The notes under the pieces are model-generated. The model was not told the origin of the DNA, did no database searches, and saw nothing but the letters and a program-made list of their open reading frames with translations. From contig NZ_JRMB01000004.1 in the NCBI RefSeq assembly GCF_000759445.1, forward strand, positions 248,001 through 312,000: a stretch of 64,000 nt of DNA. The letters are read 5' to 3'. The position numbers were made by a program, and so were the translations under genes. The DNA is from Pseudomonas lutea (lineage in GTDB: Bacteria > Pseudomonadota > Gammaproteobacteria > Pseudomonadales > Pseudomonadaceae). Of the stretch, positions 17,583 to 27,524 are shown piece by piece (position 1 is the stretch's first letter; each line of letters begins with the position of its first letter).

Positions 17583-17636
17583 GATCAGCCAATACCTGCA
17601 GCAGGCCACCCTGCCGCGCCTGCTGCAGGTCTGATC
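17583..17636. terminator. Bidirectional hairpin between convergent gcvR and rarD
   Basis: Perfect 12-bp arms cctgcagcaggc / gcctgctgcagg (17595-17629, 11-base loop) are flanked by outer GATCAG/CTGATC arms, giving a long stem that reaches the rarD stop codon. No T-run is present, but the length and convergent position fit transcript separation or 3'-end protection. Confidence 0.6.
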
Positions 17637-18528
17637 AGCCTTGAGCGCGTTTACGCAGCGAGCGCCAGGCATCAACGCTGTAGATGACCAACCCGGACCA
17701 GATGAAGGCGAAGGTTACGAGCGTGGCCGATGGCATGTGTTCGTCGTACAGGATGACCGCCAATGCCAGCACGAGCGTTGGCGCGATGTATTGCAGGAAA
17801 CCCAGCGTCGCGTAAGGCAGGTGGCGCGCCGCAGCGTTGAAGCACACCAGAGGTACGAGGGTGACCGGACCCGCTGCCGCCAGCCAGAGCGCTTGGGTGG
17901 TGGTCCAGAATTCGGGCTGCGCGCTGTGGGCGAGCGGGTTGAACAGCAACCAGCCCACGGCCAGTGGCACCAGAATCCAGGTCTCCACCACCAGCCCGGG
18001 CAACGCGGCCACGGGCGCCTTTTTGCGAATCAGGCCGTAGAAACCGAACGTAAACGCCAGGGCCAGTGAGACCCACGGCAGGCTGCCGACTTGCCAGACC
18101 TGTTGCAGCACGCCGATCAACGCCAGCATCACCGCCACCCATTGCAGTGGGCGCAGCCTTTCGCGCAGCAGCACCATGCCAAGCATGACGTTGATCAGTG
18201 GGTTGATGAAATAACCCAGGCTGGCTTCGACCATGTGGTTGTTGTTGACGGCCCACACGTAGATCAGCCAGTTGGCGGCGATCAGCGAGCCGCTGCAGGC
18301 GAGAATGGCCAGACGCCCGGGGTTGTCGCGCAGTTCCTGCCACCAGCCGGGATGCTTCCAGACCAGTAACAGCAGCGAGCCGAAAATCGCTGACCAGATG
18401 GCACGATTGACGATGATTTCCAGCGAAGGAACGCTGGCAAGCACCTTGAAGTAGATCGGAAACAGTCCCCAGATGATGTAGGCGCTCAGGCCCAGAATGT
18501 ACCCGCGGCGCGGGTTGGCAGCTTGCAT
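17635..18528 (-). CDS. rarD: RarD, EamA-family transporter
   Basis: A 297-residue, ten-helix DMT-superfamily membrane protein. The N-terminus RRGYILGLSAYIIWGLFPIYFK and the following WSAIFGSLLLLVWKHPGW match RarD ('chloramphenicol-sensitive protein'). EVASLGYFINPL-like sequence (VEASLGYFINPLINVMLG) and GFLQYIAPT are further RarD signatures. The start MQAANPRRG at 18528 has GAAGGA upstream. The substrate of RarD proteins is not established. Convergent with gcvR. Confidence 0.92.
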   Translation of the reverse strand: MQAANPRRGYILGLSAYIIWGLFPIYFKVLASVPSLEIIVNRAIWSAIFGSLLLLVWKHPGWWQELRDNPGRLAILACSGSLIAANWLIYVWAVNNNHMVEASLGYFINPLINVMLGMVLLRERLRPLQWVAVMLALIGVLQQVWQVGSLPWVSLALAFTFGFYGLIRKKAPVAALPGLVVETWILVPLAVGWLLFNPLAHSAQPEFWTTTQALWLAAAGPVTLVPLVCFNAAARHLPYATLGFLQYIAPTLVLALAVILYDEHMPSATLVTFAFIWSGLVIYSVDAWRSLRKRAQG

Positions 18529-18575
18529 GGGTGGTCCTTCGGCAAGTTTTTGTTGTGAGGCGGTGGTGGAGGTTT

Positions 18576-18663
18576 TGTAGGAGCGCGCTCGCCCGCGATC
18601 GCGTTGGATCAATGGCATGGCAGGCCCGGGAGCGATTCATTCGCGGGCAAGCGCGCTCCTGCA
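18576..18663. repeat. REPIN (inverted REP pair)
   Basis: tgtaggagcgcgctcgcccgcga and its inverted partner tcgcgggcaagcgcgctcct enclose about 45 bases. It fills the gap between rarD and the srkA stop codon. Confidence 0.85.
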
Positions 18664-18678
18664 AGGGGTTCGTCGGTG

Positions 18679-19653
18679 TTAAAACAGCTTCAGCGGTTCC
18701 TCGTTCAGCGCAGACAACTGTTCGCGCAGCGCCAGCACTTGATCGCCCCAATACCGCTCGGTACCAAACCAGGAAAAGCTGTGCGGAAACGCGGGATCGT
18801 CCCAGCGACGCGCCAGCCATGCGCTGTAATGCAACAGGCGCAGTGCGCGCAGCGGTTCGATCAGCGCCAGCTCGCGTGGGTCGAAGTCGTGAAATTCGTT
18901 GTAGCCGTCCATCAGTTCCGACAATTGACTCAGGCAGTCCTGACGATCCCCCGCCAGCATCATCCAGACGTCCTGGACCGCAGGGCCCATGCGGCAGTCG
19001 TCGAGATCGACGATGTGGAAGATTTCGTCCCGGGTCATCATGTTGCCGGGATGGCAATCGCCGTGCATACGGATGTTCTGGTGCGGCGTAGCGGCGTAGA
19101 CGTCTTCCACGCGCTTGAGCAAGTCTTTGGCGACGGACTCGTACGCAGGCAGCAGGCTGCGCGGGATGACGTTGTTGTCGAGCAGGTAGTTGAGCGAAGC
19201 GTGGCCGAAGTTATTCACGCCAAGGGCTTCGCGATGCTCGAACGGGCGGGTGGCGCCGACGGCATGGATGCGGCCCAGCAGCTGGCCGAGACGGTAGAGC
19301 TGATCGAGGTTGCCGGGCTCTGGGGCACGGCCGCCGCGACGGGGAAAGAGGGTGAAACGAAAGCCGGCGTGCTCGAACAGGGTTTGCCCGTTATGCACCA
19401 TGGGTGCCACCACCGGGATTTCGACATCGGCGAGTTCGGCGGTAAAACTGTGTTCTTCGAGGATGGCTTCGTTGGTCCAGCGATCAGGCCGGTAAAACTT
19501 GGCAATCAGCGGCTGCTGTTCGTCGATACCGACCTGGTAAACGCGGTTCTCGTAGCTGTTCAGCGCGAGGATGCGGGCGTCGGTGACGAAGCCGATGCTC
19601 TCGACGGCGTCCAGCACCAGGTCAGGTGTAAGTGTTGCGAACGGGTGGGCCAT
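18679..19653 (-). CDS. srkA: Stress response Ser/Thr protein kinase SrkA (YihE)
   Basis: A 324-residue aminoglycoside-phosphotransferase-fold kinase. N-terminal nucleotide-binding lobe: LNSYENRVYQVGIDEQQPLIAKFYRPDRW, with the ATP-binding Lys. Catalytic loop RMHGDCHPGNMM with the base Asp, and the metal-binding HIVDLDDCRMGPAVQD. Length and the PFEHREAL segment match SrkA/YihE, which in E. coli protects against stress-induced death. ATG at 19653 has AGGAG upstream. Confidence 0.92.
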   Translation of the reverse strand: MAHPFATLTPDLVLDAVESIGFVTDARILALNSYENRVYQVGIDEQQPLIAKFYRPDRWTNEAILEEHSFTAELADVEIPVVAPMVHNGQTLFEHAGFRFTLFPRRGGRAPEPGNLDQLYRLGQLLGRIHAVGATRPFEHREALGVNNFGHASLNYLLDNNVIPRSLLPAYESVAKDLLKRVEDVYAATPHQNIRMHGDCHPGNMMTRDEIFHIVDLDDCRMGPAVQDVWMMLAGDRQDCLSQLSELMDGYNEFHDFDPRELALIEPLRALRLLHYSAWLARRWDDPAFPHSFSWFGTERYWGDQVLALREQLSALNEEPLKLF

Positions 19654-19763
19654 GCTAACTCCTGCGCGCGGCAGGCTGCCGCGTCGGGCCAGTCATGGTA
19701 ACTCAGGCGTGTTACACCTGACACAGCGCGTTACACCCGTTGCCGTTGATTCAGTGGAATGCC

Positions 19764-19793
19764 CATCCCGCCGAGAGAGTCCTTTGCGGGATG
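19764..19793. terminator. Hairpin downstream of phoX
   Basis: Arms catcccgc and gcgggatg enclose a 14-base loop beginning 13 bases after the phoX stop. No T-run follows on the minus strand, so termination strength is uncertain. Confidence 0.4.
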
Positions 19794-19806
19794 CGCAAGC
19801 CCTCTG

Positions 19807-21720
19807 CTAGGCGCCGATGACCCCGCCGTCTTCCCGCGTGATCACCATCACCGAAGACCTCGGCTTGCCGTTGGGCAGGTGTTCGGGGAAGGTCGAGCCG
19901 CCATTTTCGCCGGGGTGTTGAATGCCTACGAACAGCGCTTTCTGATCGGGCGCTAAGCTGATGCCGGTGACCTCACAGCCGACTGGCCCCACCATGAACC
20001 GTCTGATTTCGCCGCTGGCAGGGTCCGCGCACAGCATCTGGTTGTTGCCCATGCCCGCGAAATCACCTGCGTTGGTGGAGTCGCCATCGGTCAGGATCCA
20101 CAGCCGCCCGGCCATATCGAAGCCCAGCCCGTCGGGGCTGTTGAACATATTTTGCGCGTTGATATTGCTCGAACCGCCCTGCGGTGTTCCGGCATGTACG
20201 CCCGGGTTGCCTGCGACGACGAACAGGTCCCACGCAAAATCCATCGCCGCCGCGTCTGACCCTGTTTCCTGCCAGCGCAGAATCTGCCCGTACTGATTTT
20301 TCGCGCGCGGATTCGGCCCTCCGACGGGCTGCCCTTCATCACCGCGCTTAATGTTGTTGGTCAGCGTGCAATACACCTGACCGTCCTTCGGGCTGACGAC
20401 AATCCATTCAGGCCGGTCCATGCGCGTCGCCTTGACTTGGCTCGCCGCCAATCGGGCATGGATCAACACTTCAGCCTGGCTGGCAAATCCGCTGGCGGCG
20501 TCGATGCCGTTTTTGCCATGGGTCAGCTCAATCCATCTGCCCTGGCCTTTGGGGCGATCAGGGTTGCTGTCGCCGCCATCGAACTGCGCAACGTACAGCG
20601 TGCCGTGGTCGAGGATGTCGCGGTTGGCCTTGGGATTCTGATGGTCGACCTTGTCGCGGCTGATGAATTTATAGATGAACTCGCCGCGCTCGTCGTCGCC
20701 CATGTACACCACGACGCGTCCGTCTTTGGTTTCGGTCAGCGCGGCGTTTTCGTGCTTGAAGCGGCCCAGCGCAGTGCGTTTGACCGGTGTGGATTTGGGG
20801 TCGAACGGATCGATCTCGACCACCCAGCCATGGCGATTGGGTTCGTTGGGGTTTTTGGCGACGTCGAAGCGCGGATCGTGCAGGTGCCAGTTCACTTCTT
20901 TACTGGCGGCTGTGACGCCATAACGCTTGGTCGCGGCATCAAAGGTCTGGGCCGGATCGCTGCTGCCGAAGCAGTCGGTAAAGTTCTCTTCGCAGGTCAA
21001 GTACGTGCCCCACGGCGTCTTGCCGTTGGCGCAGTTCTGGAAAGTACCGAGCACGTTCTTGCCCATTTTGTCAGCGGCGGTTTTCAGCCATTCGTGCCCT
21101 GCGGCCGGGCCACTGAGGTGAATCGGCGTGTTGCCGTGAATGCGCCGGTTGTACTTTGAACCTTGTACGAAGGTCCATTGCTGCCCGTCGCGCTTGACCT
21201 CAATGACCGAAACGCCCTCGCTGGCCTGAGCCTTGTGCACGTCTTCGGCGGACTGCGGATCCTTACCGTGATCAAACAGGTAGCGGTAATTGGTGTACTC
21301 GTTGTTGATTGCCATCAGCGCGCGGCCGGCCGTCTCTGGCTTGTCGCCGGGGAAGGTGAAGAGGCTCATGCCGTCATTGTTGTCGCCGAACTGCAACTCC
21401 TGCATCTTCGCCGTGCCATTGCCGCTGGGGTCGAACGCCGGGCCGTTGGCGTGCAGCGGCTGGCCCCAACTGATCAGGACCGAGGAGCGATAGCCCGGCG
21501 GCAGGGCGATGCCGTCGGCGGTGGAGGAAGGGATGCTGTCGAAGCCGAGCAGCGCACTGTTGGCAGCGCTGACGCTTGCGGCCATTACGCTGCGGCTGAG
21601 CAGGTTGCCGCCCAGAAACATCGCAGCGCCGCACAGGGCGCCGGCGCTGATGAACCCGCGGCGGGTGAGGCCGACCATGTTTTCGAGGTCGGTGGCTTGG
21701 TTATCTTTTAATAGCGTCAT
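19807..21720 (-). CDS. phoX: PhoX-family alkaline phosphatase (Tat-exported)
   Basis: A 637-residue DUF839/PhoX protein. The N-terminus has a Tat signal (LTRRGFISAGALCGAAMF, about 19-36) ending near SVMAA. Characteristic segments include FTFPGDKPETAGRALMAINNEY, TYLTCEENFTDCFG with the conserved Glu, and PEHLPNGKPRSSVMVITR at the C-terminus. PhoX enzymes are periplasmic or outer-face Ca/Fe-dependent phosphomonoesterases that scavenge phosphate. ATG at 21720 has GGGAG upstream. A Pho-box-like triplet in the promoter fits phosphate control. Whether it is the PhoX enzyme itself or a DUF839 paralogue cannot be decided here. Confidence 0.85.
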   Translation of the reverse strand: MTLLKDNQATDLENMVGLTRRGFISAGALCGAAMFLGGNLLSRSVMAASVSAANSALLGFDSIPSSTADGIALPPGYRSSVLISWGQPLHANGPAFDPSGNGTAKMQELQFGDNNDGMSLFTFPGDKPETAGRALMAINNEYTNYRYLFDHGKDPQSAEDVHKAQASEGVSVIEVKRDGQQWTFVQGSKYNRRIHGNTPIHLSGPAAGHEWLKTAADKMGKNVLGTFQNCANGKTPWGTYLTCEENFTDCFGSSDPAQTFDAATKRYGVTAASKEVNWHLHDPRFDVAKNPNEPNRHGWVVEIDPFDPKSTPVKRTALGRFKHENAALTETKDGRVVVYMGDDERGEFIYKFISRDKVDHQNPKANRDILDHGTLYVAQFDGGDSNPDRPKGQGRWIELTHGKNGIDAASGFASQAEVLIHARLAASQVKATRMDRPEWIVVSPKDGQVYCTLTNNIKRGDEGQPVGGPNPRAKNQYGQILRWQETGSDAAAMDFAWDLFVVAGNPGVHAGTPQGGSSNINAQNMFNSPDGLGFDMAGRLWILTDGDSTNAGDFAGMGNNQMLCADPASGEIRRFMVGPVGCEVTGISLAPDQKALFVGIQHPGENGGSTFPEHLPNGKPRSSVMVITREDGGVIGA

Positions 21721-21752
21721 CACGGGCTCCCTGCGGTTTAGGGCAAAACCCT

Positions 21753-21781
21753 ATGCAGTGCGGATGACAGTATTGTGTCGG
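21753..21781 (-). promoter_or_regulatory. Candidate Pho box upstream of phoX
   Basis: On the minus strand the 7-mers CCGACAC, CTGTCAT and ACTGCAT are each separated by 4 bases, the Pho-box spacing. The middle repeat is a perfect match to CTGTCAT, the first matches 5 of 7 positions of CTGTCAC and the last is poor. Confidence 0.45.
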
Positions 21782-21822
21782 TCCGATGATGGGCCTGTCG
21801 CCGCGACTGATCCAGCCGCTGA

Positions 21823-22587
21823 CTACAACGGAGTGCCGACGAGAATGTTGGACGGCGCAAACTGAACCTTCACAACCCCGCCGACTTTGAGTTTCAAGGC
21901 TTGCAGCCGCTCCCTCGCAGCCAGCGCGCAGAGGATTTGATGACTGGGAAGGATAATCCTGACCTCACTCGGGCCATTCTCGGCGTCGAGAATTTCTTCT
22001 ATCGTTCCACTGAGACAATTGTGTCCGATTGTTTCAGGCTGATCCGCCGCCAGCACCTCAAGCCAGCCCGCCTTGATCAGGGCGAACACGTCCGTGCCAA
22101 TCTCCAGCCCCAACCGCAAGGTGCTGTCATGGGTAATTTGCGCGTCGATGGAAACGCCGCCCGCGAGTTGCAAGGTGATCGTGTCGTTGCGGCCCTGGGA
22201 TCGGATCCGGCTGACTTGCCCATGCAACTGATTGCGCGCACTGGTGCGCAACATCAACCGGCTGATCAGCGCCAGGTCGGTTGACTCCTCCACGGTTTCC
22301 AGCAACTGGGTTTGCAGCGCCTGCAGGCGTTGATAAAGCCGCAGTACGCGCTCGCCCTCCAGCGACAACTTGGCACCGCCGCCCCCACGACCGCCGACGC
22401 TGCGCTCAACCAACGGCTTTTGCGCCAGATTGTTCAGCTCATCGATGGCGTCCCATGTGGCCTTGTAACTCAGCCCGGCGCTTTTCGCCGCACGAGTGAT
22501 CGAACCCTGCTCGGCAATGTGCTGCAACAGCGCAATGCGGTGCGGCCGACGGACCATGTGCTGGGTGAGAGAAGGCGGCAGTGACAT
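21823..22587 (-). CDS. ModE-family molybdate-responsive regulator
   Basis: A 254-residue regulator. The N-terminal winged HTH (about 15-110) has HRIALLQHIAEQGSITRAAKSAGLSYKA and the Gly-rich GGRGGGGAKLS wing. Two C-terminal TOBE/MOP domains follow (about 120-185 and 190-254: ARNQLHGQVSRIRSQGRND and NCLSGTIEEILDAENGPSEVRI), which in ModE bind molybdate. No modABC genes are adjacent, so the targets are elsewhere. The weak ribosome site leaves the start slightly uncertain. Confidence 0.88.
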   Translation of the reverse strand: MSLPPSLTQHMVRRPHRIALLQHIAEQGSITRAAKSAGLSYKATWDAIDELNNLAQKPLVERSVGGRGGGGAKLSLEGERVLRLYQRLQALQTQLLETVEESTDLALISRLMLRTSARNQLHGQVSRIRSQGRNDTITLQLAGGVSIDAQITHDSTLRLGLEIGTDVFALIKAGWLEVLAADQPETIGHNCLSGTIEEILDAENGPSEVRIILPSHQILCALAARERLQALKLKVGGVVKVQFAPSNILVGTPL

Positions 22588-22745
22588 AGGGGGCGGATGC
22601 GCTGAGAGTGATGACGCCGGAGTTTAAGCCATGGCCGATGAGATCGGGCGATGCCTTTCGTGTTCGCCTTGATAACCCCAAGTCCTCTGGAAACCACGTT
22701 CACTCCTATATGTGATCGGCGTCGCTGCAAGATCATGGGCGGGTC

Positions 22746-23480
22746 TTAGTCCCCAGGCTTGGGCGTTCTCGCCAGGCAATACACGTCAACCGACCGTGCG
22801 CCCGCCTTGATCAACAACTCGGCCAGTGCCTGGGCGGTAGAGCCGGTGGTGAGTACGTCGTCGATCAGCGCCAGGTGCTTGCCGATGATCGGCGCTGCAT
22901 CGGTCAAGGCGAAGGCCGACGACAAATTGCGTTTTCTGGCTTTCGCATCCAGCCCCTGTTGCGAGGGCGTTTCCTTGATGCGCCGTAACACGCGCTCATC
23001 AACCGCCAGCCCCAGCCTTGCCCCAAGCCATTTGGCCAACATAGCCGCCTGATTGAAGCCGCGCTGGCGCAATCGTTTCCTGGCGAGCGGTACCGGGATC
23101 AGGCAATCGGGCTGGCGCAGGCCTTCCAGAAAGCGGTGCTGCAATGTTTCGCTCAAAAGGTCGGCGAGCAGACGGCCCAGCGGCCACTTGCCCTGGTGTT
23201 TGAAGCGTGTGACTAAAGCGTCGACCGGGAAGTCGTAAAGCCAGGGGGCAACCACCTCGTTGAAAGCAGGCGGGTGTCGGTTACATGCGCCGCAGGTCAG
23301 GCCGGCCATTGGCATGGGCAGCGCGCAACGGTCGCATTGGTCGATCAGCCAGGGCAGCTCCTGTTCACAGGCCATGCAGATGGGATGTATGGAATCGGTC
23401 GTCTCGTCGCACAACAAGCAGGTTTGTACGCTTTTTAACCAGATGTAAACCTCGTGCCCGTTATATGGTTGACAGCGCAT
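22746..23480 (-). CDS. ComF family protein
   Basis: A 244-residue protein with an N-terminal zinc-ribbon-like Cys pattern ([24 protein letters not shown]) and a C-terminal phosphoribosyltransferase domain containing [19 protein letters not shown], the PRPP-binding loop. ComF proteins take part in DNA uptake in competent bacteria. It is divergent from bioB. A BirA operator lies over its first ten or so codons, so either it is co-regulated with biotin or translation starts further in. Confidence 0.88.
   Translation of the reverse strand: MRCQPYNGHEVYIWLKSVQTCLLCDETTDSIHPICMACEQELPWLIDQCDRCALPMPMAGLTCGACNRHPPAFNEVVAPWLYDFPVDALVTRFKHQGKWPLGRLLADLLSETLQHRFLEGLRQPDCLIPVPLARKRLRQRGFNQAAMLAKWLGARLGLAVDERVLRRIKETPSQQGLDAKARKRNLSSAFALTDAAPIIGKHLALIDDVLTTGSTAQALAELLIKAGARSVDVYCLARTPKPGD
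23443..23474. promoter_or_regulatory. BirA (biotin) operator
   Basis: ATGTAAACC, 15 bases, then GGTTGACA. This is the two-half-site BirA operator (TTGTAAACC-N15/16-GGTTTACAA) with 7 of 8 matches in the right half. It lies 120-150 bases upstream of bioB and over the 5' end of comF. BirA-biotinyl-AMP would repress bioBFHCD from here. Confidence 0.75.
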
Positions 23481-23593
23481 GGTGCTTCCTTAAATATGCC
23501 GAACATCCGTGTTGCGCCTGTGGGCTTTTCCGGTTTTGTCGTCAGGCGAAGCCGCCCGGGTCATCGTCCAGAAAAACATCAAGGGAGCCGCCC

Positions 23594-24649
23594 ATGAGCG
23601 CCAGCCTTACTGCCAATTTGCGTCACGACTGGAATCTAGCCGAGGTCAAGGCACTCTTCACACAGCCATTCAATGACCTGCTGTTTCAGGCGCAAACCGT
23701 GCACCGCGCTCACTTCGACGCCAACCGTGTGCAAGTCTCGACCTTGCTGTCGATCAAAACCGGCGCCTGCCCGGAAGACTGCAAGTACTGCCCGCAATCG
23801 GGCCACTACAACACCGGTCTGGAAAAAGAGAAGCTGATGCAGGTCCAGCAAGTGCTGGAGGAGGCCGCCCGCGCCAAGGCCATCGGCTCCACCCGCTTCT
23901 GCATGGGCGCGGCGTGGAAGCACCCCTCCGCCAAAGACATGCCCTACGTGCTGGAAATGGTCAAAGGCGTTAAAGCGCTGGGCCTGGAAACCTGCATGAC
24001 CCTCGGCAAGCTGGACCAGGACCAAACGCAGGCCCTCGCTGCGGCAGGTCTGGATTACTACAACCACAACCTCGATACCTCGCCTGATTTCTACACCAGC
24101 ATCATAACCACGCGCACCTACAGCGACCGCCTGCAGACGCTGGCGTATGTGCGTGATTCCGGGATGAAGATCTGTTCTGGCGGCATTCTGGGCATGGGTG
24201 AGTCCCTGGACGACCGCGCCAATTTGCTGATTCAGCTCGCCAACCTCCCGGAGCACCCGGAGTCGGTACCGATCAACATGCTGGTGAAAGTGGCCGGCAC
24301 GCCGCTGGAAAACGCCGAAGACATCGACCCGTTCGACTTCATCCGCATGCTCGCCGTGGCCCGCATCCTGATGCCTCAGTCCCACGTGCGCCTGTCCGCA
24401 GGCCGCGAAGCCATGAATGATCAAATGCAGGCACTGGCATTCTTCGCCGGCGCCAATTCGATTTTCTATGGCGACAAACTGCTGACCACCGCTAACCCGC
24501 AATCCGACAAGGACATGCTGCTGTTCTCCCGGCTAGGCATCCAGCCTGAGGCTCGCGAGGAGCATTCGGACGAGGTGCATCAAGCGGCCATCGAACAGGC
24601 CTTGATCGAGCAAAAGAGCAGCGAGATGTTTTACGACGCTGCTGTTTGA
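23594..24649 (+). CDS. bioB: Biotin synthase
   Basis: A 351-residue radical-SAM enzyme that inserts sulfur into dethiobiotin. The SAM-cluster motif is Cys59-x3-Cys63-x2-Cys66 ([14 protein letters not shown]). Ligands of the second [2Fe-2S] cluster lie in RFCMGAAW and [19 protein letters not shown] and the Arg in [10 protein letters not shown] are also present. ATG at 23594 has AAGGGAG upstream. First gene of the bioBFHCD operon, 31 bases ahead of bioF. Confidence 0.97.
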   Translation: MSASLTANLRHDWNLAEVKALFTQPFNDLLFQAQTVHRAHFDANRVQVSTLLSIKTGACPEDCKYCPQSGHYNTGLEKEKLMQVQQVLEEAARAKAIGSTRFCMGAAWKHPSAKDMPYVLEMVKGVKALGLETCMTLGKLDQDQTQALAAAGLDYYNHNLDTSPDFYTSIITTRTYSDRLQTLAYVRDSGMKICSGGILGMGESLDDRANLLIQLANLPEHPESVPINMLVKVAGTPLENAEDIDPFDFIRMLAVARILMPQSHVRLSAGREAMNDQMQALAFFAGANSIFYGDKLLTTANPQSDKDMLLFSRLGIQPEAREEHSDEVHQAAIEQALIEQKSSEMFYDAAV

Positions 24650-24680
24650 TTCTTCATCAATGGCTTGACCCGAGGCCTGC

Positions 24681-25871
24681 ATGTCTTTTGATCTGAACGC
24701 ACGTCTCGCTGCCCGTCGTGCCGAGCACCTTTACCGTCAGCGGCCGTTGCTGCAGAGCCCGCAGGGCCCCGAAGTGATCGTTGACGGCCAACCGCTGCTG
24801 GCATTCTGCAACAACGATTACATGGGCCTGGCGAATCACCCCGAGGTGGTGGCCGCCTGGCAGGCAGGGGCTGAGCGCTGGGGCGTCGGTGGCGGCGCTT
24901 CGCATTTGGTGATCGGCCACAGCACGCCCCATCACGCGCTGGAAGAAGCGCTGGCCGAGTTCACCGGGCGGCCCCGCGCGCTGCTGTTTTCCAATGGTTA
25001 CATGGCCAATCTTGGCACGGTGACCGCATTGGTCGGGCAGGGTGACACCGTGCTCGAAGATCGCCTTAATCATGCCTCGCTGCTGGACGCGGGGCTGCTC
25101 AGCGGCGCGCGGTTTTCCCGTTACTTGCACAACGACAGCGACAGCCTCGCCAGTCGGTTGGACAAAGCAGTCGGTGACACCCTGGTGGCGACCGACGGCG
25201 TGTTCAGCATGGACGGCGACATCGCTGATCTCCCCGCTCTGGCAAAGGCTGCAAAGGCCAAAGGCGCATGGCTGATGGTCGACGATGCTCACGGTTTTGG
25301 CCCGCTGGGTGCCAATGGTGGGGGCATTGTCGAGCACTTCGGTCTGGGTATCGACGAGGTGCCGGTGCTGATTGGCACACTGGGTAAATCATTCGGCACG
25401 GCGGGCGCGTTCGTTGCCGGCAGCGAAGAGCTGATCGAAACCCTGATCCAGTTTGCTCGTCCCTACATTTACACCACCAGCCAACCGCCGGCGCTGGCCT
25501 GCGCGACGCTGAAAAGCCTCGAACTGCTGCGTACTGAACACTGGCGACGTGAGCACCTCACCGCCCTGATCCGGCAGTTCCGCGCGGGCGCGCAAGCCAT
25601 CGGTTTGCAGTTGATGGACAGCTTCACGCCTATCCAGCCCATTTTGATCGGTGACAGCGGCCGCGCGTTGCGGTTGTCGCAAATGCTCCGGGATCGCGGG
25701 CTTATGGTCACGGCCATTCGCCCACCCACGGTGCCGGCAGGCAGTGCTCGTCTGCGCGTCACGCTGTCCGCTGCCCACAGCGAAGCGCAGGTGCAGCTAT
25801 TGTTGCAGGCACTGGAGCAGTGTTACCCGCTGCTGGGCGTGGATGAACCCTCGGAGCACAACCATGCGTGA
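24681..25871 (+). CDS. bioF: 8-amino-7-oxononanoate synthase
   Basis: A 396-residue PLP-dependent enzyme that condenses pimeloyl-ACP and alanine. Visible features: [14 protein letters not shown] near the N-terminus, [19 protein letters not shown], the cofactor Asp in [14 protein letters not shown], and the Schiff-base Lys in [13 protein letters not shown]. It overlaps bioH by 8 bases, so the two are translationally coupled. Confidence 0.97.
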   Translation: MSFDLNARLAARRAEHLYRQRPLLQSPQGPEVIVDGQPLLAFCNNDYMGLANHPEVVAAWQAGAERWGVGGGASHLVIGHSTPHHALEEALAEFTGRPRALLFSNGYMANLGTVTALVGQGDTVLEDRLNHASLLDAGLLSGARFSRYLHNDSDSLASRLDKAVGDTLVATDGVFSMDGDIADLPALAKAAKAKGAWLMVDDAHGFGPLGANGGGIVEHFGLGIDEVPVLIGTLGKSFGTAGAFVAGSEELIETLIQFARPYIYTTSQPPALACATLKSLELLRTEHWRREHLTALIRQFRAGAQAIGLQLMDSFTPIQPILIGDSGRALRLSQMLRDRGLMVTAIRPPTVPAGSARLRVTLSAAHSEAQVQLLLQALEQCYPLLGVDEPSEHNHA

Positions 25872-26595
25872 TCGTTTGATCCTGTTGCCGGGCTGGGGCC
25901 TGGGCGTCTCTCCCCTGGAGCCGTTGGCGGCAGCCCTGCGAGGGTTGGACGAACACCTGCACGTCGAGATCGAACCGCTGCCGGACATGGATAACGATGA
26001 CCTCGACGACTGGCTCGATGAGCTTGATTCGACGTTGCCCGCCAATGTCTGGCTCGGTGGCTGGTCCCTGGGTGGCATGCTGGCCGCTGAGTTGGCGGCG
26101 CGCCGGGGCGAGCGCTGCTGCGGTCTGGCGACATTCGCCAGCAACGTCTGCTTCGTGGCGCGCAGCGAATGGCCCAACGCAATGGCGCAAACGGATTTCG
26201 ATGCGTTCATCGGCGGCTGTAAATCCGATCTGGATGCAACACTCAAGCGCTTCAGTCTGCTATGCGTGCAGGGCGCCGAAGAACCCCGCGCGCTGTCGAG
26301 GCAGCTCAAAGCCTGCGCGCCGCACGGCACAAGCGCCGGTTTGATCGAAGGTTTGAAACTGCTGGAGCAGATGGACACTCGCAAAGCGCTGCAGGCGTTC
26401 CGCGGTCCGCAACTGCACTTGTTCGGCGGCCTTGATGCACTGGTGCCAGCGGAGGCGTCGGCGGATCTGCTCAGCCTGCAACCGGATATTGAAGTCGGTG
26501 TGATCGAGCAGGCCAGCCATGCCTTTATTCTGGAAAATCCGCACGGCGTGGCCGCTGCAGTTCATGCGTTTTTACACGAGTCCGGTGATGACTGA
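25864..26595 (+). CDS. bioH: Pimeloyl-ACP methyl ester carboxylesterase
   Basis: A 243-residue alpha/beta-hydrolase that removes the methyl group from pimeloyl-ACP methyl ester. Nucleophile Ser68 in [10 protein letters not shown], Asp in [10 protein letters not shown], and His in EQASHAFI complete the triad. The start at 25864 lies inside the end of bioF; the stop overlaps bioC by 8 bases. It belongs to the BioH type genetically linked to bioC in Pseudomonas. Confidence 0.93.
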   Translation: MRDRLILLPGWGLGVSPLEPLAAALRGLDEHLHVEIEPLPDMDNDDLDDWLDELDSTLPANVWLGGWSLGGMLAAELAARRGERCCGLATFASNVCFVARSEWPNAMAQTDFDAFIGGCKSDLDATLKRFSLLCVQGAEEPRALSRQLKACAPHGTSAGLIEGLKLLEQMDTRKALQAFRGPQLHLFGGLDALVPAEASADLLSLQPDIEVGVIEQASHAFILENPHGVAAAVHAFLHESGDD

Positions 26596-27436
26596 TCTTT
26601 CCCACTGCGCGGTGCTCAAGGCCGTCAAACAGCAACAAGCGTCTGATCAGCACCTGCTCCCGGACAAGCGTCAGGTGGCGGCTTCCTTCTCCAGGGCTGC
26701 GTCCAGCTATGACAGCGTGGCCGATCTGCAGCGTGCCGTCGGCACCGCGCTGATATCACGGCTGCCCGATCTGGTGCCCTCCCGCTGGCTGGACCTGGGC
26801 AGCGGCACGGGCTGTTTCAGCCGCGTGCTGGCACAGAATTTCCCGCAGAGCGAAGGCGTCGCGCTGGATCTCGCTGAAGGCATGCTGCGCTATGCACGGC
26901 CGCTGGGCGGGGCCGCGCATTACGTGGCCGGCGACGCGGAGAACCTGCCGCTGCGCGACGCGAGTGTCGATCTGATGTTCTCCAGCCTTGCGGTGCAATG
27001 GTGCCCGGATTTCGCTGCGGTGCTGAGCGAGGCGGGGCGCGTGCTGAAGCCGGGCGGTGTGTTTGTGTTTGCCAGCCTTTGCGCAGGGACGCTGTTCGAG
27101 CTGCGCGACAGCTGGCAGGCGGTGGACGGCCTGGTTCACGTCAATCGCTTTCGCGAGCGCGACGATTATCAGCGTCTGTGCGCTGCCAGCGGGTTGGCCA
27201 TCAGCAGGCTGGAGGTGCGGCCGCATGTGTTGCACTACCCGGATGTGCGCAGCCTGACCCATGAGCTCAAGGCACTCGGCGCGCACAATATCAACCCGGG
27301 CAGACCGGGAGGCCTGACCGGCCGTGCCCGCATTAAGGCGCTGATGGACGCATACGAAGCCTTTCGCCAGGAGCAAGGCCTGCCAGCCACTTATCAGGTG
27401 GTGTATGCCGTTCTGACGAAACCTGACGCTGATTAA
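26588..27436 (+). CDS. bioC: Malonyl-ACP O-methyltransferase
   Basis: A 282-residue SAM methyltransferase that starts pimelate synthesis by methylating malonyl-ACP. Motif I is [16 protein letters not shown]; the post-I and motif II/III regions ([35 protein letters not shown]) match BioC. The N-terminal [16 protein letters not shown] is the family signature. ATG at 26588 overlaps the bioH stop. Confidence 0.95.
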   Translation: MTDLSHCAVLKAVKQQQASDQHLLPDKRQVAASFSRAASSYDSVADLQRAVGTALISRLPDLVPSRWLDLGSGTGCFSRVLAQNFPQSEGVALDLAEGMLRYARPLGGAAHYVAGDAENLPLRDASVDLMFSSLAVQWCPDFAAVLSEAGRVLKPGGVFVFASLCAGTLFELRDSWQAVDGLVHVNRFRERDDYQRLCAASGLAISRLEVRPHVLHYPDVRSLTHELKALGAHNINPGRPGGLTGRARIKALMDAYEAFRQEQGLPATYQVVYAVLTKPDAD

Positions 27437-27524
27437 AGATTGATCAATAAAATGGGCGCCCGCCGCATGGGCGCTATAGTTAAGCAGGCAACAGTTTGAA
27501 ATATCTGAACGGATGGTCGCCAAG

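Noticed and set aside
17672..19057. 461-codon minus-strand open frame across rarD and srkA
   Set aside because: Out-of-frame shadow running through two well-supported genes and a REPIN.
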